From NCBI GenBank assembly GCA_951812755.1, contig OX638329.1:3480522-3544521 (forward strand): a DNA stretch of 64,000 nt, given 5' to 3'. The notes under the pieces were generated by a model, which was not told where the DNA came from, did no database searches, and worked only from the letters and a program-made list of their open reading frames with translations. Each line of letters starts with the position of its first letter. The stretch's first letter is position 1. Below are positions 25,900 to 34,790 of the stretch, one piece after another. A program made the position numbers and the translations under genes. The stretch is from an uncultured Latescibacterota bacterium. GTDB taxonomy: Bacteria > Latescibacterota > UBA2968.

Positions 25900-26781
25900 T
25901 TAGCCTTCAAATGGATTTTCAATAATTTTATTCGTTGGTGGCAATTCCTGTTTCTCATCTACCTTTGACTGAAGCAATTCCATGAAATCTTCAATTCTCC
26001 CAATTTTTGGACGGGTTATCGCGTTCAAAGCCTCTGAGAATTTTGTATAAACGACTTTGGTCCTTGTTAACTCGTATTGGGTGGCATTAGCATTGAGAAC
26101 AAGGTCGTACACAAGCCAGGCTACTTCAGCCTCAGATTTTGGCACCTCTGTGAGATTGGGGAGAGTGTTATAAAAAGCACTGTCCAAAGCCACCGCCATT
26201 TTCTTATTCCACGCCTGAAGAATACCCCCCTTAAACATAAGTTGCGGAGCTAAACGTTTTCGAGAGGATGAGAGGAAATCGGGACGAGGGTAATTAGGTT
26301 GATGCGTCCAGTTCATTTCGGCATTCGCCTCGCAATCCGACATGTAATGAATAAATGGATTTCGCACGTTTCCGGAAATATAAACAGCCTGAATTTCTAA
26401 AGAGCCAAAGTCATACACTTTTCCATCGCGGTCATAAGCAACCAATACTACGTCAATATTCCCCGCAGATTTACCATCAAAATCGGTCAGTCTTACTTCG
26501 GTCAATGAAGTCCATGCTGCTCCTTCTGGAAAGAAGAAATCCGCAGCATCATCAGCGACAAGCCAATCTTCTCGAAATCGGACAGGGCATGTGATGACTG
26601 CGCCTTCTCTGTTGTAAATACTACAGACTCCGAGGGGATCCCTTGCCTTATCCTTAGTGCAATTAGGAATTTGATTATTGAAAGGGCAAAGTTTGTTCCT
26701 CCGATAGCGCATTGCCTTCGGGCTAAAATCTGTTGGCAAATGGCCGAACACCTCTGCCAATGGTTGGTTCTCTTTTGGCAT
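25900..26781 (-). CDS. NotI-like restriction endonuclease
   Basis: 293 residues with the NotI family hallmarks. An N-terminal metal site has C32, C41, C53 and C65 (CPFNNQIPNC...PLGVCS...TC), the unusual iron-binding fold of NotI. The PD-(D/E)XK catalytic set appears as NID110 ... LE129-I-Q131. NotI-type enzymes cut rare GC-rich 8-bp sites. It is transcribed from a strong promoter at 26824-26852 and is followed after 4 bp by the adenine methylase. The specificity here is unknown. Confidence 0.85.
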   Translation of the reverse strand: MPKENQPLAEVFGHLPTDFSPKAMRYRRNKLCPFNNQIPNCTKDKARDPLGVCSIYNREGAVITCPVRFREDWLVADDAADFFFPEGAAWTSLTEVRLTDFDGKSAGNIDVVLVAYDRDGKVYDFGSLEIQAVYISGNVRNPFIHYMSDCEANAEMNWTHQPNYPRPDFLSSSRKRLAPQLMFKGGILQAWNKKMAVALDSAFYNTLPNLTEVPKSEAEVAWLVYDLVLNANATQYELTRTKVVYTKFSEALNAITRPKIGRIEDFMELLQSKVDEKQELPPTNKIIENPFEG

Positions 26782-26823
26782 TCTTTTCCTTCATCAATAG
26801 ACCATTGTCAAATCCACATTAAA

Positions 26824-26852
26824 CATATAGACAGAAAAAAACGGCCTGTCAA
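26824..26852 (-). promoter_or_regulatory. sigma-70 promoter of the NotI-like R-M operon
   Basis: On the minus strand: TTGACA (26852-26847), 17-bp spacer, TATATG (26829-26824), starting about 43 bp before the ATG. It is 10 bp from MITE copy B. Confidence 0.7.
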
Positions 26853-26862
26853 ATAAATATTA

Positions 26863-27008
26863 ACTGATGTTACGCATAGGCACAATATATTGCGTCTGTC
26901 ATTTTGAGCGGAGCCGAAAAATCTACTACCAACGCAGGTGGAACAGATGCTTCGGCTCCGTTCCAATCCGCTCAGCCTGACAAAACCACAGATCTGCGTA
27001 ACGTCAGA
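26863..27008. mobile_element. MITE-like element, copy B
   Basis: 146 bp. Ends ACTGATGTTACGCA and TGCGTAACGTCAGA; target duplication TATTA at 26858-26862 and 27009-27013. The core is the palindrome-like TGTCATTTTGAGCGGAG ... CTCCGTTCCAATCCGCTCAG. It lies just upstream of the NotI operon promoter. From 27014 to 27204 I see nothing. Confidence 0.85.
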
Positions 27009-27204
27009 TATTAATCTGAAAATATCCACTCTATTTTGCCTCGTCATAAAATGTTGACAGGGCGGCAAAAAGTCTTGAAAGTAAGGGAGGAAGCCACCTG
27101 CACACCCTTGTCGTGGGTGCTTCAAACCGTCTGCTCTGTTATAATTCCCAGGCGATAGTTTCCATTTGTCAACTGTTTTTGCTAATGTGCGGCTCCTTGC
27201 GAAA

Positions 27205-27471
27205 TCATAGAAGCCGTAGCGGAAAATCCTCTCCGACCCAATGTGTATGACCATATTTCTCGGCATGTTCTGGATTGGGTTCCGACCACTTACATACCAC
27301 TTTACAGGGCACCCCAGCATTCAGAACAGTGTCGATGTTCTCGTGCGAATCCTTATTTCCCCAAATCGCAAGTTTGCCGCCCCCTTCAATGTTGCATACC
27401 AATCTGAGGTGGTCCGGTGAGCCTTGTTTTCCCCCTTCATCGAAGGCGGTGAGCGTGAAGGTATGGATCAT
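27205..27471 (-). CDS. hypothetical small protein, 88 aa
   Basis: Unknown small soluble protein. It is rich in beta-type residues (HTFTLTAFDEGG, LRLVCNIEGGGKLAIWG) with two cysteines and a histidine cluster (EHAEKYGHTHWVGE). GGGAG lies ten bases before the ATG. It has no close partner; the region around it is accessory. Its small size and lack of homology make this a moderate call. Confidence 0.5.
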   Translation of the reverse strand: MIHTFTLTAFDEGGKQGSPDHLRLVCNIEGGGKLAIWGNKDSHENIDTVLNAGVPCKVVCKWSEPNPEHAEKYGHTHWVGEDFPLRLL

Positions 27472-27701
27472 AATGGAAAGCTCCCTGTTTTGATGGCACT
27501 GTAAGCAAGAGGAGATAGATTTCCCGTCTGCCAGCGCGGGAGATTCACTCTTTAATTTTAGGGCATTTCTATTGATAGTCTCTCAGGCTCCAGTAGAGCC
27601 GCACAGGCGGATACTTGCTGCCTAGGCTGGCATCGCAGGTCTGGCAGTTTGGAAGCAAAGAGCCAAAAACAACATTGGCTAAAAAGTCAACTCTACTGAT
27701 T

Positions 27702-28235
27702 TCATCGTTTCATCCACCTAAAAACACTGCGCTTCCTATGACGAGGATCCCATACTGAGGGATCCTCGTCTATGTTCTTACTGCGGTATTCACACCTCTG
27801 TCGATGGAAATGACCGCAAGCTGTTTCTGTAAATACGAAAAAACGTCGCGCTTCACCTGGTTCATCCTCAATAAGAGCCATTGCGTCTTCTGATACGATG
27901 CTATCAAAAAAAACTAATTCACTTGTTCTTGGCTCCAATGAGAATGGTAAAGATTCTTTAAGGTCAGGATATTTCGGATGAGCCTTAAACGCAAGGATTG
28001 GGTCCTGAGTTGATTCATTCAAAGACATGGCCATCTTAGATACGGTTATAGGTAGAGAACCTCTATTTGTAACCTCAAATTGATAGAAGTCACCAGCTGT
28101 TTTGATAAAATTAACTCCCAGTCTGATCTTGTTCTGCCACCACACGGTCCACAATGCGGTTAAGCCACTAAAAAAAAGAGCAATTAGTGAAACGATTATC
28201 GTGATTGTGGTTATGTGATCATTGCCCGTTTCCAT
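27702..28235 (-). CDS. membrane-anchored hypothetical protein, 177 aa
   Basis: One N-terminal transmembrane helix (ITIIVSLIALFFSGLTALWTVWW) is followed by a beta-rich soluble domain with an acidic C-terminal part. No domain recognised. The layout (short N-terminal tail, one helix, VGVNFIK-like strand, FEVTNRGSLPITVSKM) resembles small inner-membrane proteins found near defence or mobile regions, but that is loose. The gene sits 54 bp downstream of the WD40/MORN gene's end on the same strand. Confidence 0.6.
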   Translation of the reverse strand: METGNDHITTITIIVSLIALFFSGLTALWTVWWQNKIRLGVNFIKTAGDFYQFEVTNRGSLPITVSKMAMSLNESTQDPILAFKAHPKYPDLKESLPFSLEPRTSELVFFDSIVSEDAMALIEDEPGEARRFFVFTETACGHFHRQRCEYRSKNIDEDPSVWDPRHRKRSVFRWMKR

Positions 28236-28289
28236 TCCATTCTCCTACTTTTTAGAAGAGGTCAAACATCTGCTATCCTTCAAGGCCAT

Positions 28290-29783
28290 TTAGTCAAGAA
28301 TGCTATTTGGACGTTTCCATAGGGTGATCATCCCAGAGCCTTTCACTGCAAGGATCAAACCATCGGGAGAAAACGCTACGTCCACATTAGGGAAAAAAAA
28401 CGGCACGAAATTCACAATACCCCTTCTATCATAGCTTATATATCCGAGAGTCGCGATTTCTTGTCGCTTGGCAACCGACCATAACTTGATGGTTCCATTG
28501 CTGCCTCCTGATCCTGAGGTGAGGATCGAACCATCGGGAGAGAATACTACGGAATTCACAGACTTGCCATGTCCTTTGATGGTGGCGATTTCTTGTCGCT
28601 TAGCAACCGACCATAGCCTAATGCTTCCATCTTCGCCTCCCGATCCTGAGGCAAAGATCACAGTCTTGCTGACTCCCGATCCTGAGGCGAGGATTGAACC
28701 GTCGGGAGAGAATACTACGGAGTTCACAGTACTGCTGTGTCCTTTGAGGGTGGTGATTTCTTGTCGTTTGGCAACTGACCATAGCTTGATGGTTCCATTG
28801 TCGCCTCCTGAGGCGAGGATTGAACCGTCGGGAGAGAATACTACAGAGTTCACAGACTTGCCATGTCCTTTGAGAGTGGTGATTTCTTGTCGTTTGGCAA
28901 CCGACCATAGCTTGATGGTTCCATTGCCGCTTCCTGAGGCGAGGATTGAACCGTCGGGAGAGAATACTACGGAGTTCACAGTACTGCTGTGTCCTTTGAG
29001 GGTGGTGATTTCTTGTCGTTTGGCAACTGACCATAGCTTGATGGTTCCATTGCCGCCTCCTGAGGCGAGGATTGAACCGTCGGGAGAGAATACTACAGAG
29101 TTCACAGACTTGCCATGTCCTTTGAGGGTGGTGATTTCTTGTCGTTTGGTAACTGACCATAGCTTGATGGTTCCATTGTGGCCTTCCGATCCCAGGAGGA
29201 GGATCACAGTCTTGCTGACTCCCGCCCCCGAGGCAAGGATCGAACCGTCGGGAGAAAACGCCATGGAATATACATCATCAATTACAGCCTCGCTATGTCG
29301 TCCTTTGAGACTCCCTGACGACAGCCATGGCTTGAAGATTTGCCCATTTTCGTACCATTCGGTCCATTTGCCATTTTTCTTATCCTCTTGGTAGCTTCCT
29401 TCTGACGCCATTTGCCCGTTTTTGTACCACGCGGTCCATTTGCCGTTTTTCTTATCCTCTTGGTAGCTTCCTTCTAACGCCATTTGTCCATTTTCGTACC
29501 ACGCGGTCCATTTGCCGTTTTTCTTTCCATCCATCATTCTCCAAAGCCACAAAAGCCTAAGCTCCTGTTCTTGCTTTTGATCCTTCACCCATCCTTCATA
29601 GGGCTTTTGCTCATTGGGGGCATAAGACATTTCTTCGCCTGATGGTGTCCGCTGGATTTGCAAGATATCCTTATTTATTGCTTCAGCGAAGATTTTATCA
29701 CGAACTTTCGGATCGTCTAAGTTTGGCTCACCGCAGCTAACGACCAGCTGCAGGACTGCCAAAAGAGCAAGGATGAACTTCAT
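28290..29783 (-). CDS. lipoprotein with MORN-like and WD40 repeats
   Basis: The ATG at 29783 gives a lipoprotein signal (LLAVLQLVVSC). Three MORN-2/YwqK-like repeats follow (KNGKWTAWYENGQMALEGSYQED), then about seven WD40 blades of the VNSVVFSPDGSILASG...GTIKLWSVAKRQEI type. Blades 126 bp long alternate between GKSVNSV and SSTVNSV, showing duplication of a two-blade (252-bp) unit. A longer frame starts at 29861 but lacks a signal. It is probably surface-exposed and binding in function. The high internal DNA identity could also reflect assembly collapse or expansion. Confidence 0.8.
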   Translation of the reverse strand: MKFILALLAVLQLVVSCGEPNLDDPKVRDKIFAEAINKDILQIQRTPSGEEMSYAPNEQKPYEGWVKDQKQEQELRLLWLWRMMDGKKNGKWTAWYENGQMALEGSYQEDKKNGKWTAWYKNGQMASEGSYQEDKKNGKWTEWYENGQIFKPWLSSGSLKGRHSEAVIDDVYSMAFSPDGSILASGAGVSKTVILLLGSEGHNGTIKLWSVTKRQEITTLKGHGKSVNSVVFSPDGSILASGGGNGTIKLWSVAKRQEITTLKGHSSTVNSVVFSPDGSILASGSGNGTIKLWSVAKRQEITTLKGHGKSVNSVVFSPDGSILASGGDNGTIKLWSVAKRQEITTLKGHSSTVNSVVFSPDGSILASGSGVSKTVIFASGSGGEDGSIRLWSVAKRQEIATIKGHGKSVNSVVFSPDGSILTSGSGGSNGTIKLWSVAKRQEIATLGYISYDRRGIVNFVPFFFPNVDVAFSPDGLILAVKGSGMITLWKRPNSILD

Positions 29784-29895
29784 AGTAGCCCAATTTTCTC
29801 CTAATCCAGTAGTGGATACATTCATACCACCCTTATGTAACAATATCCGTTTCTTTGTCATGTTTTTTCTCCTCGGGGTATTTTATGTTCAACAC

Positions 29896-30019
29896 TTCGG
29901 ACAGTTTTTCAAAATTTGGACCTTTATAATCCATAAATCCTTAATTTACAACAATTTATGAAATTTATAGACACTTCTGTAAATTATTGTAAATACGTAA
30001 CTTACAAAAAGTGTCCGAA
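29896..30019. repeat. 124-bp inverted-repeat element
   Basis: Ends TTCGGACAGTTTTT (29896-29909) and AAAAAGTGTCCGAA (30006-30019) are near-perfect inverted repeats (13 of 14). The interior is AT-rich without a gene. The outer flanks TTCAACA and TGTTGA extend the symmetry. It lies between the WD40 gene and the dioxygenase gene and may be another non-autonomous element. A long operator is the alternative. Confidence 0.5.
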
Positions 30020-30141
30020 CTATTGTATGTTGAGAAATTGGTTTATTTTATGGCAGTCCCTCTCAGCGGTCTTCTTTGTCGTGATGGTGGGATAAAAAAA
30101 CCTTGGCAGCAACAAAAATTTCAATATAACTGAGCGACTCT

Positions 30142-31002
30142 TCAGCTTTCAGCACTCGCTTTTTCCTCCTCCTCAATCAGTGCTGCAATATCCATACGCC
30201 CCGCATTGTGCGGGGGTTGCATAATAGCCTGCTGAAGCGGTGTCAGTTCATCCATAAATGGCGCGTATTTCGCGGGATCATTCCCACTGGGCGGGTTGAC
30301 ATATCCACCTGCGGCATAGCGATACAAGAGGGTCCGTCGCTCGTGATCCGCAGTCCACGGCATTGCGCCATGTGTCAACGCCTCGGTAAAAATCACTGCG
30401 GATCCCGCCTTCATGGGAATATGCTTAAAACACCCTAAATCCCGCTCCATTCGACGCACATCCGTCGGACATTCAAAATTTGCCTTATGACTGCCGGGAA
30501 TACACACAAATCCACCATCGCCGGGATTGACATCGGCGAGCTGATAACACACGGCAATCAGATTATTCCACATCACCCCGTCCTTACAGAAATACATATG
30601 TCCGCCCAAAAACCCACCGCCACCGTGAAGCAAATGCCCTTCTGCCCCTTTGGTCATGCTAATCCCATTGGCATTGCCATAGCGAAACCCATTGCCGATC
30701 ATATCGAGCATATAGTGCATCGTTGGCAAATGGGATAGCAAATCGCGGAAGGGTTGGCACCACGGCTTCGGCCATCTCAAAATACTCCCGATATCCCCTC
30801 GCCCGTGCGCACCCTCCAGTGCAACAGAGACCTCCTGTTGGCCCGCGCCGCCCGACAACCTCAGTTCCCCCTCGCGAATCCTTATTCTGTCCCTATTGTG
30901 ATCAATCGCCTCATTGAGTGCTGAAACCTGATCGGCAGACAAAATATCCTCCACAACCAGATACCCATTCACATCAAAAAAATACTTCTCATAAACGTCC
31001 AT
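30142..31002 (-). CDS. phytanoyl-CoA dioxygenase family protein
   Basis: Fe(II)/2-oxoglutarate oxygenase of 286 aa. The double-stranded beta-helix core runs from about residue 100: GHLLHGGGG supplies the first histidine region, and THGAMPWTADHERRTLLYRY the distal His and the 2-oxoglutarate-binding Arg. Members of this PhyH branch are common in sulfatase-rich uncultured bacteria; the substrate is unknown. No signal peptide. It is divergent from the DUF6785-type gene. Confidence 0.85.
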   Translation of the reverse strand: MDVYEKYFFDVNGYLVVEDILSADQVSALNEAIDHNRDRIRIREGELRLSGGAGQQEVSVALEGAHGRGDIGSILRWPKPWCQPFRDLLSHLPTMHYMLDMIGNGFRYGNANGISMTKGAEGHLLHGGGGFLGGHMYFCKDGVMWNNLIAVCYQLADVNPGDGGFVCIPGSHKANFECPTDVRRMERDLGCFKHIPMKAGSAVIFTEALTHGAMPWTADHERRTLLYRYAAGGYVNPPSGNDPAKYAPFMDELTPLQQAIMQPPHNAGRMDIAALIEEEEKASAES

Positions 31003-31136
31003 AACAACCTCCTTTTCTGGATGTACTAAAAAATTATAGCATAAATTTTAAGTTGAAAACTTCTGCCCTTCGCCCTATTTTGCCCTGTCGTTAAAATGCT
31101 TTACACTGGTCCTAACTCTCCAGCCCTTTTACACAA

Positions 31137-33116
31137 ATGGCCATACAAACAGACATATCTCCTGAAACCCATCCCGATGTACAGGATCGAGGCATCACAG
31201 TACGCGCGGTAATGCTGGGCATCTTGACCATTGCCCTCATGACGATCTACATCACGCATTTTGCGTGGAACATGATCAAAAACTACATGCCCGTATCGGC
31301 TCTGATCCCCTTTGTCGCCTGGATCGGCATCAACGCCATACTCAAACTCGTCGCGCCAAAACGCGCCTTATCGCGCACGGAAATGCTGACCATCTTCTTC
31401 ATGGTCTGGCTCGTGGGCAACCTGCCCACCACGGGCTGGGCGGGCTATCTCCTGGGCAATATCTCTGCCCCGGTACACCTCGCATCGCCGGAAAATCGCG
31501 TGGGCGATGTCATTGCCCCCTTGCTGCCCGACTGGCTCTTTATGCAAAAATCGCCCGTGGTCATCGGACAACTCTATGGAGGATTAGAACCCAACACATC
31601 TATTCCCTGGCAACCGTGGATCCGTCCGCTCTTCTGGTGGACCGCCGCCTGTTTATCCGTGGTCATGTCCGGTTTTTTTTGCAGCGTCTTGTTCTTCAAA
31701 CAGTGGCACGAAAAAGAGCGACTCACCTTTCCTATGGCTACCTTCCCCACCGAAATGTTGCGGGAAGAACCCGGCTATCGCCTGCCCGTCGTCTTTCACG
31801 CCCCTCTGTTTTGGGTGGGATTTGGCATTTCGGTCTTTGTGATCTGCTGGAATATCGCGGGTTATTTTGTCCACACCCTGCCGCATATTCCCATCTACGA
31901 CCTCGCTGGACAAATGGCGATAAACATCGGCTATCACTATCCAAGATATTTTTTACGCATGCAACCCCTGATAATGGGCCTGGCCTATTTGTGCCCGCTC
32001 GACCTGCTCTTCAGCTTCTGGTTCTACAATGTTCTCAATATTATCAAAGAGGGGCTGATGAACCAAACTGGCATCACAGTGGGTTTACAGGGGCAGCAAG
32101 CGACGCCGGCAGAAATACTCAGCTTCGAATCCCACGGCGCACTCGTTTTTCTCGTCGCCTGGTCGCTCTGGGTATCGCGCAAACACCTTAAAAACACCCT
32201 CGAATGTGCGCTGATGAGCAATCGCGCCGCAGATGACGGAACGCCTGTCACCTATCGAACCGCCTGGCTCGGCCTCGCAGCTTCGGTCATATTTCTCGCG
32301 GGCTGGTGCCTGGCAGCAGGCATGGAATTGTGGGCAACAATAGTGCAACTCATCTTGATGTTCATCGCGCTATTCGGCGTTGCCAAATACGCCGCAGCAA
32401 CCGGATTCACCTTTTTATCCCCCGGAAGTACCGGCGGACTGGGGGCCGATAAGGGAGGCAATGTGTGGATGCAGATGGGTGGTACGGCTAACATGTCGCC
32501 CGGAACACTCACGACAATCTGGATGATCAACCGCAATGGATTTGCCGGCATGCCCATTCGCCTCACCGCCACCATGTCTGTCCCCCACTACTTTCGCATG
32601 CTGGGCAACCACTTCAAGCGACATCCCATGGTCTGGGCTATTATTCCCATCGCCTACATCGCGGGCTGTATCACAACCGCTACCGATTCGCTGTATCGCA
32701 GCTACATGGACGGCGGGATGAACGGACCGCTATATTTGGGCGATTGGAACCATCTCGTGCGTCTGGTCCCTTATGTAGAAGGCTCGACAATACTCTACTT
32801 CGACATCGAAAAATTGGGTGTGTGGCTCTGGGGATTTGCGATAGCTGGTTTTTTGACTTACATACGCACGCGCTTTTCCTGGTGGCCCTTTAATCCCGTA
32901 GCCATTGCCTTTCCCACCCGCCGCTATGGCTTTAGTTTGCTCGTTGTGTGGGCGACCAAAGCACTCATCATGCGCTTTGGCGGCGTCGCGCTCTACCGCA
33001 AATCCCTGCCCTTCTGGTATGGCCTCATGATCGGCTACTTGCTTGGCGTTGGTATCTCTACAGGCGTCGATGCCATCTGGTTTCCCGACGCAGGCCATAT
33101 TGTACATGGATGGTAA
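31137..33116 (+). CDS. DUF6785/DUF6784-type polytopic membrane protein
   Basis: 659 residues with many (about 14) hydrophobic helices. The pattern (ALSRTEMLTIFFMVWLVGNLPTTGW, then a long extracytoplasmic part with PYNIPxWQPW-like IPWQPWIRPLFWW, and the C-terminal WWPFNPVAIAF) fits the DUF6785/6784 group, distant relatives of OPT oligopeptide transporters. It likely imports small organic molecules. It is flanked by a dioxygenase and a sulfatase, which may act on its substrate. Confidence 0.75.
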   Translation: MAIQTDISPETHPDVQDRGITVRAVMLGILTIALMTIYITHFAWNMIKNYMPVSALIPFVAWIGINAILKLVAPKRALSRTEMLTIFFMVWLVGNLPTTGWAGYLLGNISAPVHLASPENRVGDVIAPLLPDWLFMQKSPVVIGQLYGGLEPNTSIPWQPWIRPLFWWTAACLSVVMSGFFCSVLFFKQWHEKERLTFPMATFPTEMLREEPGYRLPVVFHAPLFWVGFGISVFVICWNIAGYFVHTLPHIPIYDLAGQMAINIGYHYPRYFLRMQPLIMGLAYLCPLDLLFSFWFYNVLNIIKEGLMNQTGITVGLQGQQATPAEILSFESHGALVFLVAWSLWVSRKHLKNTLECALMSNRAADDGTPVTYRTAWLGLAASVIFLAGWCLAAGMELWATIVQLILMFIALFGVAKYAAATGFTFLSPGSTGGLGADKGGNVWMQMGGTANMSPGTLTTIWMINRNGFAGMPIRLTATMSVPHYFRMLGNHFKRHPMVWAIIPIAYIAGCITTATDSLYRSYMDGGMNGPLYLGDWNHLVRLVPYVEGSTILYFDIEKLGVWLWGFAIAGFLTYIRTRFSWWPFNPVAIAFPTRRYGFSLLVVWATKALIMRFGGVALYRKSLPFWYGLMIGYLLGVGISTGVDAIWFPDAGHIVHGW

Positions 33117-33144
33117 GAAGCGATCAGCTTGTATCCTCCTTTGT

Positions 33145-34521
33145 CTATTCGTTCATCATCGCCTCTATCCTCGCCCGATAGCTCTCATTATCTTCAGGCC
33201 ATTCAACAATCTCAGAATCTGGCGCATCATTATCGGGCAACCACTGTGCCAAAAGCTCTTTGACCTCGCGTAAAATAGGGCTATGCGCCATATTTTCCCA
33301 CTCCATCTCGTCGTGCCTGTGATCGTAAAGTTCCTCTGAACCATCTGCATAACGGATATATCGCCATCGATCAGACCGTATGGCATGATTACCGCGTCCA
33401 TGCGTAGTGATCGCGGGAAAGGGCCAGTTGCGGTCTGGATTTTCCATTAAAGGCACCAGACTTCGGCCTTCCAGCTCCTCGCGAGCGGGCAAGCCGCACA
33501 ACGCACTCAGCGTGGGATAAATATCGATCAATCCCACAGGCTTTGAACAGGTGCCGGGCGAATAACCCGGTGCTGAAATAAGCAAGGGCACGCGCGTGGC
33601 CTCTTCCCACAACGTACTCTTTTTCCAGTGGCTTTTTTCGCCCAAATGCCACCCGTGATCCGCCCACAAAACAATTGCTGTATCCTCTGCATAAGCACTT
33701 GCATCCAGTGCATCTATCAATCGCCCAATTTGCGTATCCACAAAACTGATACACGCCAGATAACACCGAACAGCTTCCTTCCATTGTCCTGCTTCTACGA
33801 TGCGTGCATGCGGTTTTTGATTCGCCCATCGCTGCGCGACCTCGGGAACATCGTCCAGATCATTTGCCAATGTCTCGGGCAGATGAAGATCATTTAGTTC
33901 ATAAGCTTCTACATATTTCCTCGGAGCGTGCCACATCAGATGCGGCAGCTTAAATCCACACGTCAAAAAGAAGGGTTTATCATGCCTTTCGTGTAATTGC
34001 TCAACACAATAACTCACAGCCTTGTAATCCTGCATATCTTCATCGGGCACATCCATCGGTCCCCAGTCCAGATTGCCCATACCCACCATGCCATTTACAG
34101 GACGATGATCGGGTCCCGCGCCGGAATGCGATTGATTGAACAAACTCGGCACATAAGAATCCCACGACATTGGATCGGGAAATTTGCCGTGATATACCTT
34201 GCCACTGCCCGTTGTTAAATAGTCATTTTGCCGGAAGTGCTGCGGCAAAGTCACGCAATTCTTTCCCGCTTCCGAAAATCTGAGCGGTTGTCGATTATTA
34301 TAAACACCCGTAGTGGATGGTCGCAACCCACTCATCAAACTCGCCCGAGACGGATTGCAAATTGGCGCCTGACAATACGCGCGTTCAAATACTGTACATC
34401 GCTCGGCCAACCGATTAAAATGAGGGGTCACAGCATTGGGTGCGCGATCTAAAAACCCCACATAGTGATTTAAATCGTCAAACGAAATGAATAACACATT
34501 GGGCCGCTCTTTTTGTGCCAT
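33145..34521 (-). CDS. sulfatase with canonical C-x-P-S-R site
   Basis: 458-residue sulfatase of the iduronate-2-sulfatase-like branch. N-terminal metal Asp pair in FISFDDLNHYVG; formylglycine site C55-N-P-S-R-A-S; downstream metal motif WADHGWHLGEK. No signal peptide is seen. It needs a formylglycine-generating enzyme, not found in this window. GGAGGTGA precedes the ATG. MITE copy C lies only about 21 bp upstream of the start, so its promoter must be within or beyond the element. Confidence 0.92.
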   Translation of the reverse strand: MAQKERPNVLFISFDDLNHYVGFLDRAPNAVTPHFNRLAERCTVFERAYCQAPICNPSRASLMSGLRPSTTGVYNNRQPLRFSEAGKNCVTLPQHFRQNDYLTTGSGKVYHGKFPDPMSWDSYVPSLFNQSHSGAGPDHRPVNGMVGMGNLDWGPMDVPDEDMQDYKAVSYCVEQLHERHDKPFFLTCGFKLPHLMWHAPRKYVEAYELNDLHLPETLANDLDDVPEVAQRWANQKPHARIVEAGQWKEAVRCYLACISFVDTQIGRLIDALDASAYAEDTAIVLWADHGWHLGEKSHWKKSTLWEEATRVPLLISAPGYSPGTCSKPVGLIDIYPTLSALCGLPAREELEGRSLVPLMENPDRNWPFPAITTHGRGNHAIRSDRWRYIRYADGSEELYDHRHDEMEWENMAHSPILREVKELLAQWLPDNDAPDSEIVEWPEDNESYRARIEAMMNE

Positions 34522-34542
34522 ATACTCACCTCCATGTTATGA

Positions 34543-34693
34543 ACTGATGTTACGCACCTGCACAATATAATGGCCCTGTCATTTTGAGCGGAGCGGAGTC
34601 GAAAAATCTACTACCAACGCAGGTGGAACAGATGCTTCGGCTCCGTTCCACTCCGCTCAGCATGACAAAACCACAGATCTGCGTAACATCAGT
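34543..34693. mobile_element. MITE-like element, copy C
   Basis: 151 bp with perfect 14-bp ends ACTGATGTTACGCA / TGCGTAACATCAGT and a perfect 5-bp target duplication TATGA (34538-34542 and 34694-34698). Core GTCATTTTGAGCGGAGC ... CCACTCCGCTCAGCATGAC. It lies between the sulfatase and an oxidoreductase operon. Confidence 0.9.
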
Positions 34694-34790
34694 TATGAAG
34701 TTTAATATACCACCCGATTTTTAGTTTTCAATTTTACATTTTCAATCTTACATTTTCGAGCCTTGTTGGACAACTACAGGAGGTCCTCCG

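Noticed and set aside
26808-27320. 170-codon open frame on the minus strand
   Set aside because: It covers MITE copy B and shows no protein-like composition.
28468-29394. Long open frame on the plus strand (308 codons)
   Set aside because: It is antisense to the WD40 repeats and its own periodicity follows them; no ribosome-binding site.
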